The notes under the pieces are model-generated. The model made no database searches. It was not told where the DNA came from and saw only the letters and a list, made by a program, of their open reading frames with translations. Source: Talinum fruticosum (taxonomy: Eukaryota > Streptophyta > Magnoliopsida > Caryophyllales > Talinaceae). From it: a DNA stretch of 64,000 bases. A program made the translations under genes and the position numbers. The DNA is taken from positions 2,046,001 through 2,110,000 of the forward strand of contig JAITYX010000085.1 of the NCBI GenBank assembly GCA_021018815.1, given 5' to 3'. The stretch's first letter is position 1; each line of letters starts with the position of its first letter. Positions 22,157 to 35,233 of the stretch are shown piece after piece.

Positions 22157-23421
22157 TGTTGGAGTGAGTTTAGGGGAATAGGGAGTTTTATCGAACCACG
22201 GAGATGGACTAAATCGAATTCAGATTGCAAATGAATCTAACAACGCAAATACTTAAAACGAGAAATTAAACTAACCTAAACTAAATTAATTTAAATTTAC
22301 GAGCAAATCATAAATTAAACTAAATCAACAACTCACCTCACTACTAATCAAGGGCGACAAAGCAAATCGGAGAATCAATGTAAAATAGCTAAACCTGAAT
22401 AAGAAAATCAAGGAATAAGATTTAGAGCGATTACCGAGCAACTCGGTTCCAATAACAACTCGGAATTAATAGCACAAACCAACACCAACGGCCTCGAACT
22501 TTCGAGTACATCAATTGAATTTAGAACTAAAGAGCTAAATTGCGAAAAACTTGAAACTAGGAAACTAAGATTTGCGAAATTAGAACTAAAATTTGAAGAA
22601 CAAAAAGCTAAAAACTTGGACCTTGGCACGACATCGGTCCATCACACCTTCGCCCACCGTCGTCTGTCTTTCGGTTTTGTCTAGAGCTTTCCTTTTATAG
22701 CCTCTCGGTCACCTCCTTTTCTTGTGCTCCTTCAATTCTTCTTTCAATCACATTCCATCTCTAATTCCTCTTCTTATCCTTTTTCCTAGATCTAAGTTTA
22801 TTACCAAAGAGAGAAAAACAAGAAGAAGAGTTGGAGTGGGAAACGGGCTTGTGCACGACTAGGGTTTTGCTTGAGGAGAAGAGGAAGACGAAGAGTGGTG
22901 TGATGCTTTTGGTCTGGTGCAAGCCCGAAGAAGAGAGGGAGAGGTTAGGGTGGAGATGAACTTTGGGTGGTGGGAGAACCGTGAACTCTTGGATTTCTTC
23001 GGATGTGGTGATGCAAGCGAAGAGAAGTAGAAGATGGGTTTTGGGTTTAAGAGGCGAACGAAGAGGAAGAGAGGCATGATGGAGGTCTTCGTAGTTAGGG
23101 AAGCCGAAAAGGGGAAAGGGAAGCGTGAGGAGGAAGAGGATATGAGTTAGGGTTCTAGTAGGGTAAGTGAGGGGAGTCTTGTGGGCTTCGGGTATTAGGG
23201 CCCAAGAAAGAGAAAAACACACGGTTTTGGGCTCAAAATGGTCCAAGTGCAATTAACCAATCCATTTCCTCCAAATTTCAACTCTTTTTATTAATTTTCG
23301 CGTTTTTCCACATTTCCTACAAAAATAACACAAATCAAATTAAAACTCCTAATTTAATAATTATTACAAACAAAATAAGATGTAAACAGGCATTAAAAAT
23401 ATCATAATTTTGGACTCAACA
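22157..23421. mobile_element. Solo LTR inserted at the hAT 3' end
   Basis: It begins TGTTGGAGT and ends ACTCAACA (TG...CA with short inverted ends), 1265 bp. Flanks are TCTAC (22152-22156) and CCTAC (23422-23426), a 5-bp duplication with one change. No gag-pol sequence inside. The open frame at 22761-23252 (minus) has no known domain. The retroelement lineage is not determined. Confidence 0.75.
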
Positions 23422-23845
23422 CCTACGTTGCACAAATTGAATATGCAAGGGTCATTGGATCATTGATATACGGCATCACTAGTACAAGACCTAACATTGC
23501 ATTTACAGTTGGGAAATTAAGTAGATTTACGAGTATTCCTAGGCATGCAATAATGAGAGTTTTGAAATATTTAAAGAAAACTCAACATTATGGCTTGTTC
23601 TATTTAGGTGATGTTTCGGTTTTGCAAGGATATACATATGCCGGTTGGATAAGCGATAAAGAGGATTATGCCTCTAAATAAGGATGGGTATTTTTGCTAG
23701 TGGACGAGCTCTTTCTTGGGCTTCTAAGAAACAAACTTACGTTACTGATTCCATCTTCGTCGCTGAATTTGTGGCATTGGCTGCAGCAAGTAAAGAAGCA
23801 AAATGGCTTCGAAACTTGTTGATGGAAATTCCAAATTGACCTAAT

Positions 23846-24965
23846 ATAATTTATAATCTACTTTCAAAATATAATTTAGAATGGAAAAGCTGTAGTCATA
23901 GGTCAATTTAATCGGTGGCTGTGATTTCTTCACTCGTTTGCCTTTTACGCCTCTGCCATAATAATAACGAAGTAGAGCACTATTTTTCTATCGGAAAAAT
24001 AAAATTCAAGTTAGACATACCATTAAACGATTACTAATTAACAAAACAATATAAAATGATTAAAAGTATGAACTCACGATTCGACGACGTCATTGATATC
24101 TTCCCTCACATCACGCTTAGAGGATCAAGCCGAGTGGCGATATTAGCCCTTGGATATAGGGAAACAAGCATCTAATGGTCGCTACATAACCACAAATAAC
24201 GCATTTTTATATAAGTATATATAACACCATATAAAAACTTCATCAGTTAATTAGTTCATTATTTGTACATTTACCTCTCATTAAACGCCGCCAAGTATCA
24301 TGTTTTATCCTCCGCAGTATGTTTGATGATGTCGAAGATATAGGTGACTCGTTCTTCACGATTCAACCCAACTCATTTAATAATGGAATTAGCTTTCGAA
24401 ATTGAACGAAGTCCTTCCCAATCTCGTGCAGCCACCTTACATATTAATTGTATGTAGTTAGAAATTGAAATTAATAGTAAAAAAAAAAGAACCGATTATG
24501 AATATATTAACTCACATGATGCCAAGCATAATAGCGGATACGCCGATATCCTCCATTCACAAAAATTGCAGTATGTCGTCCGGGAAGACATAGACCAACA
24601 TATCCGCTTCACGTTTCCCAAACACGTGACTCTGCTGCGCTACTGGATGAACGGTTCCTCCGGTGACGAGTCTTCACATAGCTTTCCGAGTAGCACACCA
24701 ATCCGTGCATGACTCCTCAATGGATTTCAAATGAGACTTCTTCGGACGAAGAATGGACGCCACTTAATGTTTGCTTGTGCCATTAGCACCATTTATCCCA
24801 CTTTCGGATCTATCCCCGATATCCTAATGAGTAATCAATACAAAAATGAGAAAAATATATACGTGATATTAACAACAGACTAAATCTAATATTTTTAATA
24901 AAAATGAATTACTGTAGTGAGGATGACCAAACTCATAGGCCAATGAATTATCTGTAGTTATTTTG
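23846..24965 (-). mobile_element. CACTA fragment with Ulp1-like coding remnant (second copy)
   Basis: This is the same sequence family as 43970-44960 in the large CACTA element, in the same orientation. Minus-strand frames give VYVFPDDILQFL, EDIGVSAIMLGIM and, further on, KHTAEDKT*YLAAFNE, the Ulp1/C48-protease-like region carried by many plant CACTA elements. Stops interrupt it. Neither terminal inverted repeat is present. Confidence 0.75.
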
Positions 24966-25600
24966 TTATTAGTTGATCTAAAAACCAAATCATTATCGAA
25001 CTGAGTTTTTACCTAGATTAGAGTTTTTAGGTGGATTTGGTATTTGAAAACGAGTTCCTTGTGGACACGACCCGTACTTGCCGGTTCCTAGCTACAGCTA
25101 CACCGTGCACTTGCGGTATTATATTTCTTTCAACAGCAGTCGGCTGTGAACAATTGAACGATTAACGATTCACGTGAACGATTAACGGTTCCGTGAACAA
25201 TTGAACAATTAACGGTTAAATGTTCTCGCTAACAAACAATGCTGTCCGGACGTCTCCGGATCAACCATTTACAATTTCGATTATGAATACGATTACGATC
25301 ACATTCATTCATGGATCGTCATAACGATTAATGGGTCCTTTGCACGGCCAAATCATGATAAATTGTGAAAAACTTATTTATAAAGGCAATGAACTGTAAG
25401 CACCAACTATTAATCTGTAAAACTTTTACTTTTAGTATAAATGTAAAGGCAATAACGTACCTCGGCGTGCCGAACAGACTCAATTGCTAATTATTTACGC
25501 AACACAATTTCAAATCGATTTCGTTTCCAAAACGAATCTACTTTTGTAGATCACTAGTCTTTTTACAATATTTATATGCATTTACGATCACCAAACTTTT
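24966..25600. other. Mixed repeat debris between CACTA and gypsy LTR
   Basis: About 25060-25125 (GACACGACCCGTACTTGCCG ... GTGCACTTGCGGT) resembles sequence next to LTRs of Tat-type gypsy elements. The next 150 bases contain clustered GAACGATTAACGGTT words. No gene. Confidence 0.35.
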
Positions 25601-27619
25601 ACTTTTCGCGTACCTATCCATATTGTGTCCTTTTGATCTCGATATTCATACATTTCCTACTTAAGGGGTCGATTTGGTTTTCTAATTTTCTAAAAATTTC
25701 GGCAAAGTTCCGTTTTAAATATGGCATAACCATTGGGCTAAAAGCCTTAAAAACCTGCATAAAATCCACAATAAAACTCAACGAGCCACACGCTCGGAAT
25801 ATACTACTCAACGGTCACGAGACCGGAATACATTTACAACCACAAAAACTAAGTTTCAAACCAAGTATATAAACCAAGTTACAATCTCGTCAATATTCTC
25901 ATTTTCTTATTCTCATGAACCTTTCGATTTTTTTCAAGACAAAAACCTTCATACATATATATTTATACCTAAGGCTTCGGTTAAGCAATTTAATCATAAA
26001 AATCCCAATTATCGGGAGATGGCTCCGTACGATTAATTCCTTTATGAATATTAACAATAATCGATTAATGATTTAGTGTGTCGTAGACAAAATAGTGAAA
26101 CTCATTAATATTTTAACATGTTAACATTTAAATATTTTGAAAAGTACAAATAGTAATGTACCTAAGGTAGTTGTTCGTTTTCCTTTAAATATCGTTTTCG
26201 TTCTTTTCTTCGAACATGTAGTTTCCGTCGCTTTTCGTTTTCGAAAGTAATTTGATTCGATAAGTTAGGTTTCTATTCAGATTGTCATACTACATTTTCT
26301 TTTTCTTTCTTTTGTAAACTCTTACGTTCAATTTCTTTTAATTTCTCACTTGTCGCTCAAAGTTCATTTGGGCTTGAAACTCTCACAATTTTATAAAGAT
26401 TTATTCTTCCTCCCTTCTCAACTTGATTCAACATTCTGAATTTCTTTTCAATCCCAATCTTTCTTTGAATAATATCCTATACTTTCTTTAAGATCGTTGC
26501 TCACTTAGTTATTCATGTTTCATTATAATCTAAGCACTTATGGCACTATTTTTTCACTTCATCACAACTCACTTCAATAAGATCTCTGTTATTTCCAATA
26601 AAACTTTTCAACTTCACAACCAATTTACATTTATTTCATATTTTCAATCCAAAACTTAGCATACCCAATTTCAACTTAACTCACACACATTAATATACCT
26701 CCATACTCCTTCAAATTTCCACATTTCTAATTGATTTACTCTTACTTAACTAGACCAAGATTCAATGACATTAATTTGCTCAAGTTTAGCACACATACAC
26801 AAATAAATTCAATCTTCCATCAATCTCCAATTACACATCCTTGAAATCAACTCACAACAATATATACATACTCATACTTCAATCATCCTCAATATCTTTC
26901 CTCCAATTCTTTCACAACCATATAATTCATACATACTCATATAGAAGTTTAACAAGCACATTCACTATTATAAATAAACCCCAAATCAATTTCCAATTCC
27001 ATATCAACACATAATAATCCCTAAATCTAATTTCATTTTCTCCCAAAATTCCTTCACTTCCACCATAATCAATTCACAATTCACATATACTTGTCTAATT
27101 ATTCAATAATAACATAAATTTGTGATAAAATTTGCTTAGAAATTAAGGATTGGAGATATACCTCAAATTGGGTTAGAGGTGGAATTGAATGGTGGTGGCT
27201 CGGTGGTGGAGACCTGGTGGCTCAGGTGGCGATAATAGGCATAGGTCAGCAGCGTCGGGCGCCGGAGAGTAGCCGAGGGTGGCGCCAACCCCGGCCAGGC
27301 GGCGGCAAAGGCACTGCCTCGCACTGTTCTACCCTACTTGTCGCGAATAGAGGAAAACGGAGAGAGAAAGAGGTTGTCGACGGCGGCAGCTGCCGGAGGC
27401 CGGGGCGCTGGCGGAGAAAAGGGTCGGCGGTGGAAGTCGGGCAGCGAGAGGGAGTAAGGGGGAGGTGAGAGCGAGAGAGGAGAAGTGAAGGTGGGGTGAT
27501 GAGAGAGAAAATGGAGGGCTTAGTTTTCAAAACCCCCACCCTCCTCTTTTTACTAATTTCCCGATCCTTCCACCATCTTTTTTTCTTTTTTTTTAACTTT
27601 TATTTGTGTTATAATAATT

Positions 27620-27664
<45 letters not shown>

Positions 27665-27914
27665 TTATTTTATTTATTTTTAATTATTAATTTAATTTAT
27701 TCAAATTCGGAATGAAATTATTTGAACATATATACATTTCGTAGTACAAACGTAAATTTGTACGAATTACCCATTATTATTTACGATTATCAAATTTGTT
27801 CGCATCTTTTATTTCGATTTCCTATTGTGCGCGGCTCACTGCTCTTAAACAATATTAAGACGATAAAATACAAATTTCAAATAATTAATTACGACTAAGT
27901 TTCGGGGTGTTACA
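25600..27914 (-). mobile_element. Ty3/gypsy long LTR (3' LTR, minus orientation)
   Basis: On the minus strand it starts TGTAACACCCCGAAACTTAG at 27914, directly after the end of a gypsy polyprotein. The far end is unclear, near 25600 or somewhat lower. The stretch 25680-25810 (ATTTTCTAAAAATTTCGGCA, then ACGAGCCACACGCTCGGAAT) matches 59800-59920 in the solo LTR at 59659, so the two belong to related families. A GC-rich block (27190-27480) and a TA microsatellite lie inside. Confidence 0.75.
27622..27661. repeat. (TA)n microsatellite
   Basis: About 20 TA units inside the gypsy LTR. Confidence 0.95.
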
Positions 27915-28530
27915 TCCTCCCCTCTTATAAAAACTTTCGTCCTCAAAGCCGTAATCGTTTAGTAACATACCTTTGAAACAAATGAAGGGTAATGATTTCT
28001 CATTTCATCCTCTATTTCCCATGTTGCCTCATAAATCTCATGATGGCCCAAGTGACTTTAAGGTATCACTTTGTTGCGCAATAGTTTAACCTATAAGAAA
28101 CATGATTTATTCTCTCGACAATTTCGTAAGACCTAATGAAGCGGTGTCTCAACTTCCCTCTTACACAATCTTCAAATCCTTTTACTCGGAGAAACCTTAA
28201 AAAAAAGTCTTATCACTTCTTGAGATTTAAGAGGTTTTCTTATACAATTTGCATGTGAATTATGTCTATCTCGAACCGTTTTCGTATTATGTTGTATAAT
28301 TTAGATCTTCCCAACTATTTGTTAAATCATGCCCGATACCATTAAGAATATCGTTACATGAGAACCCAACTAGTGGAATATATTCGTCTCCTTTCTCTTA
28401 CGTAGCCAATAACATATCCTCAATCACTTGTCTCCCCTTTTCTATTTATCCATTGATTTCACGGTTATACGAACTACTAAAATGCGGTTTCGTTTCAAAT
28501 ACCTTTTGTGAAAACTTCCAAAGATTTCAA
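27915..28530 (-). pseudogene. gypsy polyprotein C-terminal remnant (integrase end to chromodomain region)
   Basis: Reading leftward on the minus strand: an integrase-end segment (RQVIEDMLLAT ... DEYIPLVGFSCND), then RKPLKSQEV, RGKLRHRFIRSYEIVERINH, LLRNKVIP, HHEIYEATWEIEDEMRNHYP, and finally FEDESFYKRGG next to the LTR. This order is that of chromovirus-type (Tekay/Del-like) gypsy elements. Stops and frameshifts are frequent. The rest of the element to the right is missing. Confidence 0.8.
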
Positions 28531-29401
28531 TTCACGTTAATCATTTAATTAACTAAAGTTCAACAAACAAATAATTAAATATCACAATTTTTAGCAAATT
28601 TTTACAAAATCAAAGTTGGTAGTAGAAACAACGTTCTTAAAAGGGGAAAGTGATCAAAATCTTACAAAATCTCTTCAAAAACTAATACAACCAAATGTCC
28701 GAAGTTCATTAATTAAATTTAAATGAAAATAATGTAGCCTTTAAACTTCCATTTCATCTTCAACATCAATAACTAAATAGTTCTTATAAAAATAATGTAG
28801 TCTAAACATTTCTAGGTTCCGGTTACATGGTTTGATTTTAGGAACTTTACCCTTACCCGCTTGACCGATTCCTAAATTTTAGGAACCTTACCCCTTATCC
28901 GTTTGACCGGTTTCGGTTTCGGAACCTTACCTATTTGACCGGTTCCGATCCGGTTCTAGGATACCCATCATCCATATTCACCCCTAGTCAAGACTGAGAT
29001 CTTGTATATATTAAGCTCCCAATTTGATTCCCCTATCTCTATTATATTACAGTTCCCTTTGTGGCTCATTTAGATAAAAAAAAAAAATCAACAACTTTAT
29101 TGCCATGGGTGACAAAATGGGTTTAGAAGATATGCTATAGTACATTTCATGGCATAGATTATGTCCCCAATGGCACAATGCACAGCCCTTGGAAACTATG
29201 TACATATTTAACTAATACAATTAGGTGTTTTTATATTTCTACCATTGGACAATGGCACAATGCTATAGTACACTTTATGCACATGTTGCTGTCATAGATT
29301 TTGTCCACTGATGCTACCTAGCTAGTAATATTTAAATAAACATATTTAACTAAAATGATTACGTATTTTTTATGCACCGTGGGACAAATTGCTACCTAGC
29401 A
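28531..29401. other. Non-coding repeat debris with a hAT-like end
   Basis: Between about 28800 and 28985 there are repeated GGTTCCGGTT/GACCGGTT words ending in ATTCACCCCTA, the inverted form of a hAT-type end (TAGGGGTGAAT). No partner end is seen. About 29100-29400 has two diverged copies of a segment with GGCACAATGC and CATAGATT(A/T)TGTCC. No gene. Confidence 0.4.
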
Positions 29402-29574
29402 ATCTATTAATATATAAAAGTAAAGTTGGGTTTACTTCTCTCCCTTAATTGTAGGGATAAAACCAATTTTTAACCTTTGATTTTATATGTTGAAAAATCA
29501 GAGTCATCCATTCTTAAATTTTATCATTTAAATAAATAAAAAGTTACATTGACCTAGAGTAATTATAACTGTTA

Positions 29575-30050
29575 GTGTTGCTAAAGGCCGCGTCTCCCCT
29601 CTTTCGGTCTCTCGGTTTCATTTTTACGGTTTTATTTTCTCTCTGTTCATTTTTACAGTATCTCTCTCCTCTCAACCCCCTCCCCCACGTCTCCCTCTGT
29701 CTTGCCTGCTTGCTCTCTCCCTCTCGCTTTCTCTCTCTCTCTCTCTCTCACTCACTCACCTGCTCTGTTTTCTTGTGGGTGGTCGATCGACTTTCGGGCC
29801 GGTGGCCGGCTGGTGTGCTGTCGCCGGCGCCACACCCTCTCTCTCTCTCTCTCGACACTCGCCTTGCGGCTCTGTGTGGGTGGTTGGCCGCCTCCCGGGT
29901 TGGGCAGCGAGCGTTTCTATCCTCGCCTTCTCTATTCCTTTTCTCCCTCATGAGGCCGGTGGCCAACCGGCGTGGCTGTCGCCGCCGCCAAGCTCTCTCG
30001 ATCATTCCGTTCTTCCCACGATGAACTTGATGCTATTATTTATGAGTATT
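29575..30050 (+). other. GC-rich, CT-repeat leader-like segment of unknown gene origin
   Basis: A sharp rise in GC content, CT repeats and then LSRSFRSSHDELDAIIYEYL in one frame (about 29990-30050) suggest the 5' UTR and first codons of a captured gene. I do not recognise the protein. Overlapping open frames here have no domain. Confidence 0.35.
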
Positions 30051-30085
30051 TGGTTGCTGAAAAATCCCCACCTTCAAAGGACGAA

Positions 30086-30849
30086 AATAAGCAAGAAATA
30101 ACCTTCAAATTGATAAAATTTTCCCCATTTCCTCCTCTTTTCTGGCTAATTTTTCTAATTAATTTTTAGTCTTTTTGGGAAATTTAGGAATTTTAAAATT
30201 TAGGTATTGTGAAATTGCAGATGATTCAAAATGGGTTTTGAGTATTTGTCAACATGGCTAGCGTGAGGTATTTCACCACTGTATTAGATTAGTTGAATTA
30301 TTGTTTCTTAAACACGCTTTAACAAATTGAAACTTCGTTATTTTTAAATTGTCAATTTTGTGTTAAATTACTTGAATTACTTGTTTCTTACAACAATTGT
30401 TTGTGTGAGAATTGAGAATCAATATAGAATTATCGTGAACATATGCAAATAATCTTACTTTTTCCATATGGCTCTGTTTGAATTTGTTGCTTTTCTTTGT
30501 TTAGTTTCACCATTGTCGTAATTGTTATTTTGTTTAATCAAAAAAGGGGAGAATTGTCAAGTTTTTGTGACAGTCATTGTGTTGCAGATGAGATGACAGA
30601 GACAATGGATAATAGTGCAAGTAATGGTATAAATGGCATGCGTGGGTTTCGCCGCTCCTCTAAGCAAGAAAAAACCTTCAAATTGGCAAAATTTTCCCCA
30701 TTTCCTCCGCTTTTCTGACTGATCTTTTAATTGATTTTTAGGGGTTTTGGAAAATTTTGGGATTTTGAAATCTAGGTATTGTGGAATTGCAGATGATTGA
30801 AAATGGCTTCTGGGTATTTGTCAAGGCTAGCGCGAGGTATTTCCCCACT

Positions 30850-30852
<3 letters not shown>
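30086..30852 (+). repeat. Direct duplication of a roughly 190-base segment
   Basis: 30086-30290 and 30667-30852 match closely. Both contain ACCTTCAAATTG, AAAATTTTCCCCATTTCCTC, a TTTTTAG, GTATTGTG(A/G)AATTGCAGATG and then TATTTGTCAA...GCTAGCG(T/C)GAGGTATTTC. A TTGCAG|ATG boundary in both looks like a splice acceptor and exon start, so the duplicated unit probably came from an intron/exon junction. Confidence 0.75.
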
Positions 30853-31385
<533 letters not shown>

Positions 31386-31959
31386 AGCCTCATTCCCTCT
31401 ATACAAATATTATTACTTTTCTACTAATTGCAAAACTTCCATAAATGGCTTGATCATCAAATTAACCTAGAGCGATTAGCAAATTCAAAATTAGTAAATA
31501 ATAGTAAGTAAGAAAGGAGTTGATTTAGAAATACAAAGGCATTATAATTCATGGATTAATATTTTTGTTATCTATTGGATAGAGTTGATTTAGTAAATCA
31601 TGGATAGAGTTGATTTAGAATCCAATCCGCTGAAGAGAAAAGAGGAAAGAGAAAGGAGGAGAATGGAATTAGGAGGAGAGAAGAAGGGAGGAGAAATATG
31701 TTTTATAGGATATAATTACTGAGATTCACTTTGTTTATTTATCACTATTTTCTTGATAAATTAGATTATGGCACTCATGAGTCAAATCTAAAAAATATTA
31801 AATATATATATATATGTTTGTTTCAATTCCAAAATAAAGTAGCTTGATAAGAGCATTTTGTTTAAGATGTAACTAAATTATCCTTCCTTGAATGAATGTT
31901 GATTTTGCATAAGATGAATGTGAGCTATTATCCCCCTTTGTGAAATTGGATTATTATAA

Positions 31960-33250
31960 TTTCAGAGAGTTTCCATTGTTTTAGTGGTGATGTATTTCAA
32001 TTATGGATGAACTCATTATTTTTTATGTAATAGGTATTATAGACGAAGATTGTTACAATAAATAATAAATGTATATTTATAAAATTAGGGGAAAATATAA
32101 AACCCGGATGCTTAACATTTTTTAAGTACCGCATGATTATTCAAAAATAAATTTGTTTTAATTATTCACAAAGTTTGTCTCGAGGCCATGTGCGGGTATT
32201 AGCTATATATAAGTGCCTTGCATGGGTATTAGCTTTTCACAGTAAAATATTAATTAATAAATAGAAAAATAATTGTTGTAAGCCCAATCTTCCCATGATG
32301 TTGCTTGACGTTATGTTTTTAGTTCCCTTTAATTCTTTGCTAATTCATTGTATTGTAAATTATTGTATTGTAGATTCATATTGCTTTGATTACAATACCT
32401 TCAAATGTGATTACTCTTCACTCGACTATCACCTACAAAGTTTATTTCCTTTTAAACTAACTAAGACCCGTGCGTTGTCATGGATTAAATTTTTAAAAAT
32501 TTCATATAATTATATGTTGAGTTTAGACTTATATTTAAATCTATTAATATATAATACATACAATTATATACATTCGTTATTCTGATTTATGCCTGTGAAA
32601 TATGTAGGTGTGGTAAGTTCGCGCTTCATATCGCACTTCATATGATCAAATACCGTACCGAATTGATGATGCAAACTTGGGGAGCCAATGTCACTCATCA
32701 CCTTCTAAGATAAGCCGAGACAGGGCGTAAGATCCTCCAATCGGATCCGTCCAGGCCACGGGAGCCTATGTTTGATCTTTGCTCGTTGTGGTCATGAAGA
32801 ACTTTTATGATTAAAATTAGCAACTTTTCTTTCCCGAGGTTTTCTTTTGGACCATATTAATGTGTATTATTATTAGTTTGGGCAAATGAGACTTTTGAGT
32901 GTTTCTTGCTAAAAAATTGAACTGATGGCATTGATAAACATATTTATTTATGTAACGTTTCCCATCAACATTGGGTATTGTAACGATAACTGAAAATTTG
33001 ATTATCAAGGGTTTGTTTTTTTGGGTAATAAATATATTGTTGGAGTGTTGGTGAGTGTCGTTCAGTGTGAATTTTTTAAAGAAATGTAGGTTATTTTAGG
33101 TTATTGTGAATTTTTTCCTGTTATCACCTAAAAGAGAGTTTCCATTATTTTAGTCATATGATGTATTTTTATTGAGGATGAACTTATTATTCTTGATGTA
33201 ATAGGTATTATAGACAAAGACAATTACAATAAATCTTTGAGAATTGGGTT
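31960..33250. repeat. Direct repeat of a roughly 110-base segment
   Basis: 31965-32065 and 33135-33245 share GAGAGTTTCCATT(G/A)TTTTAGT, GATGTATTT, ATGAACT(C/T)ATTATT and GTAATAGGTATTATAGAC. Each copy lies upstream of an ...ATTAGCTA-type end. Confidence 0.65.
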
Positions 33251-33424
33251 CTAATAGTGAATATTTAGAAATTGTTTCAATGCATCATTTTGTTCAAAAA
33301 TTAAATCCGCCGTTTGCAATGACATTTGTATCACTGAGTTTGGAGTTATTAATAGATTTATTACTAGCCAAGACTTTATTGAAAATTATATAATTGTATG
33401 TATTATATATTAATAGATTTAAAT
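32534..33424. repeat. Perfect 38-bp inverted repeat, arms about 850 bp apart
   Basis: The segment from about 32533 (ATTTAAATCTATTAATATAT...) is the exact reverse complement of the segment from about 33386 (...ATATATTAATAGATTTAAAT). Outside the arms both sides end in related words (CTAACTAAGACCCGTGCG on the left, inverted CTAGCTAATATCCGCGCG on the right). Confidence 0.75.
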
Positions 33425-33583
33425 TGTGTTGAATAGATGAATAATTTATCTAATGATACTTCTAAATTACGAAACATTTTTAGAAAAATTGATATAGCGG
33501 CATCGCGCGGATATTAGCTAGTATTTAGATTAAATTGAAGTGATATCGAGTTGAATTTAGATCATTTACAATTAAAGAAAGAA

Positions 33584-33588
<5 letters not shown>

Positions 33589-33655
<67 letters not shown>
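33589..33655. repeat. (TA)n microsatellite
   Basis: About 33 uninterrupted TA units. Confidence 0.95.
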
Positions 33656-33658
<3 letters not shown>

Positions 33659-35163
33659 TTTGGAATTACACGCAATACGTACAAGATAAATTTAAGTTTA
33701 TTAAAATTTACCTTTTAATATTCCCCTCATATAAAAGAAAAATGATATTTTATAACTATATTTTCAGATATAAAGTAGTAAATATCATAATCATAATAAT
33801 TTTTCGTATAAAACTATTGTACTTCCTACCTATTATAATTTCTTATGTGAATACTTTTGATAAATCATATTATTTAGAATCATGTCTTTCCCCATCGTAT
33901 TCGTATATAAAGCCAAGATCATCAAGTGTAAGTGCGTAATAAGTAAACATAATGGACATTACGATCAACTCCAATTATATAATTTTAATATAAAAAATTT
34001 TATCATTAATGATTGACTGGCCAACAAAAAATATAAGGAATATAGAAGTATAAAGTGGATAAATAAAAAATAATAATACAACGAACTTTCAATGATACAT
34101 ATCAAAAATATAAAATATATATAATAATAAATTTTTATGAGTTATTCTCTTCTATTTTGTCAAATAATCTAATCTAACAAATCTAATAAATGATCCAAAT
34201 AGGATGGTTGAACGTAAGCATTTTTATGATGTCCGAATTCTATAATCAAATGAAAAAAATGGTGAAGATTAAATTTTCATTATATTACACAATCAACTAC
34301 AACTAAATAACATCCAATTTTAAGAAAAATATATATCGTATATTATAGAAAGGATAAAAAAATATAAGACATAAGAGACAAAAAAGTAATTACTTATTCA
34401 TAAAAAAATCATTGAATAATATAATAAACGTTCCAATTTAGAAAGTAGATGCTTATTCATAGAAAATTGATATAATATCTGAATTTTATGATGAATTTAA
34501 ATAATAAGAAGATTATAATTTTCATCAAACCATCAAAAGATCAAGTGCGGAAAAAATTAGTATGAGAAATTAAAATGCAAGAAATTATTAAAGAATGACT
34601 AGCAGATATTTTTTTCCTTTTTGGAGATAACAATAATGTCATTTATTATGATAAAATAGCTCATGTCATACAGGGGATTTATAAGTACCTAAAATAAAAA
34701 AATAAATAAAAACTAAATAAAAACAATATTATTCATTTAAGAAAATCTTTAAGATAGTATCAATTTAAGCGATTCATGACACCCCAAGGCCTAATTCACT
34801 ATTATTTATCAATTGCATTATGCTTATATTAACACATGATTGCCCTTTTGGAGGGCAGTTTACCTTGACAAAAAATAAAAAAGAGGAAAGAGTTAAAAGT
34901 TTCATAATCAAAATGATAAATACATGTCTAGAATGCGGAGCATGAGAAGAAATTGAGGAATATGGTATTAAATTAAAATCACTGTACCATTTGACAAAAT
35001 ATTTTTCTTTTTAAATCAGAACATCAAATCGATTATACAGCTATAGAAAAGTCTTGGCTTTATATATAACATAGATATATTATTGTTAAAAGGAACATCA
35101 AAAGTTACACAACAATAGAGGAGTTTTGGCTTTATGTATTGTACTGCCCTATATACTCTTCTA

Positions 35164-35166
<3 letters not shown>

Positions 35167-35229
<63 letters not shown>
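35167..35229. repeat. (TA)n microsatellite
   Basis: About 31 TA units. Confidence 0.95.

Positions 35230-35233
<4 letters not shown>

Larger units (their letters stand above)
18845..23845 (+). mobile_element. Truncated Ty1/copia copy 2 with nested insertions
   Basis: It starts inside integrase (IGIIHEN...QNGVAERKNRTL) and stops inside RNase H (LLMEIPN, near 23840), without LTRs. It keeps reverse transcriptase sequence lost from copy 1: [35 protein letters not shown] and LYGLKQAPKQWHQK, around 20390-20670. MITE, hAT and solo LTR insertions interrupt it. Stops and shifts throughout. Confidence 0.88.

Noticed and set aside
22761..23252. 163-residue minus-strand frame
   Set aside because: Within a solo LTR, no domain, skewed composition.
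27217..27539. Open frames of 83 and 97 residues on opposite strands
   Set aside because: Same GC-rich LTR block effect; no recognisable domain.
29575..30101. Several overlapping GC-rich frames of 83-149 residues
   Set aside because: CT-repeat and GC-rich leader-like sequence open in many frames; no protein family recognised.
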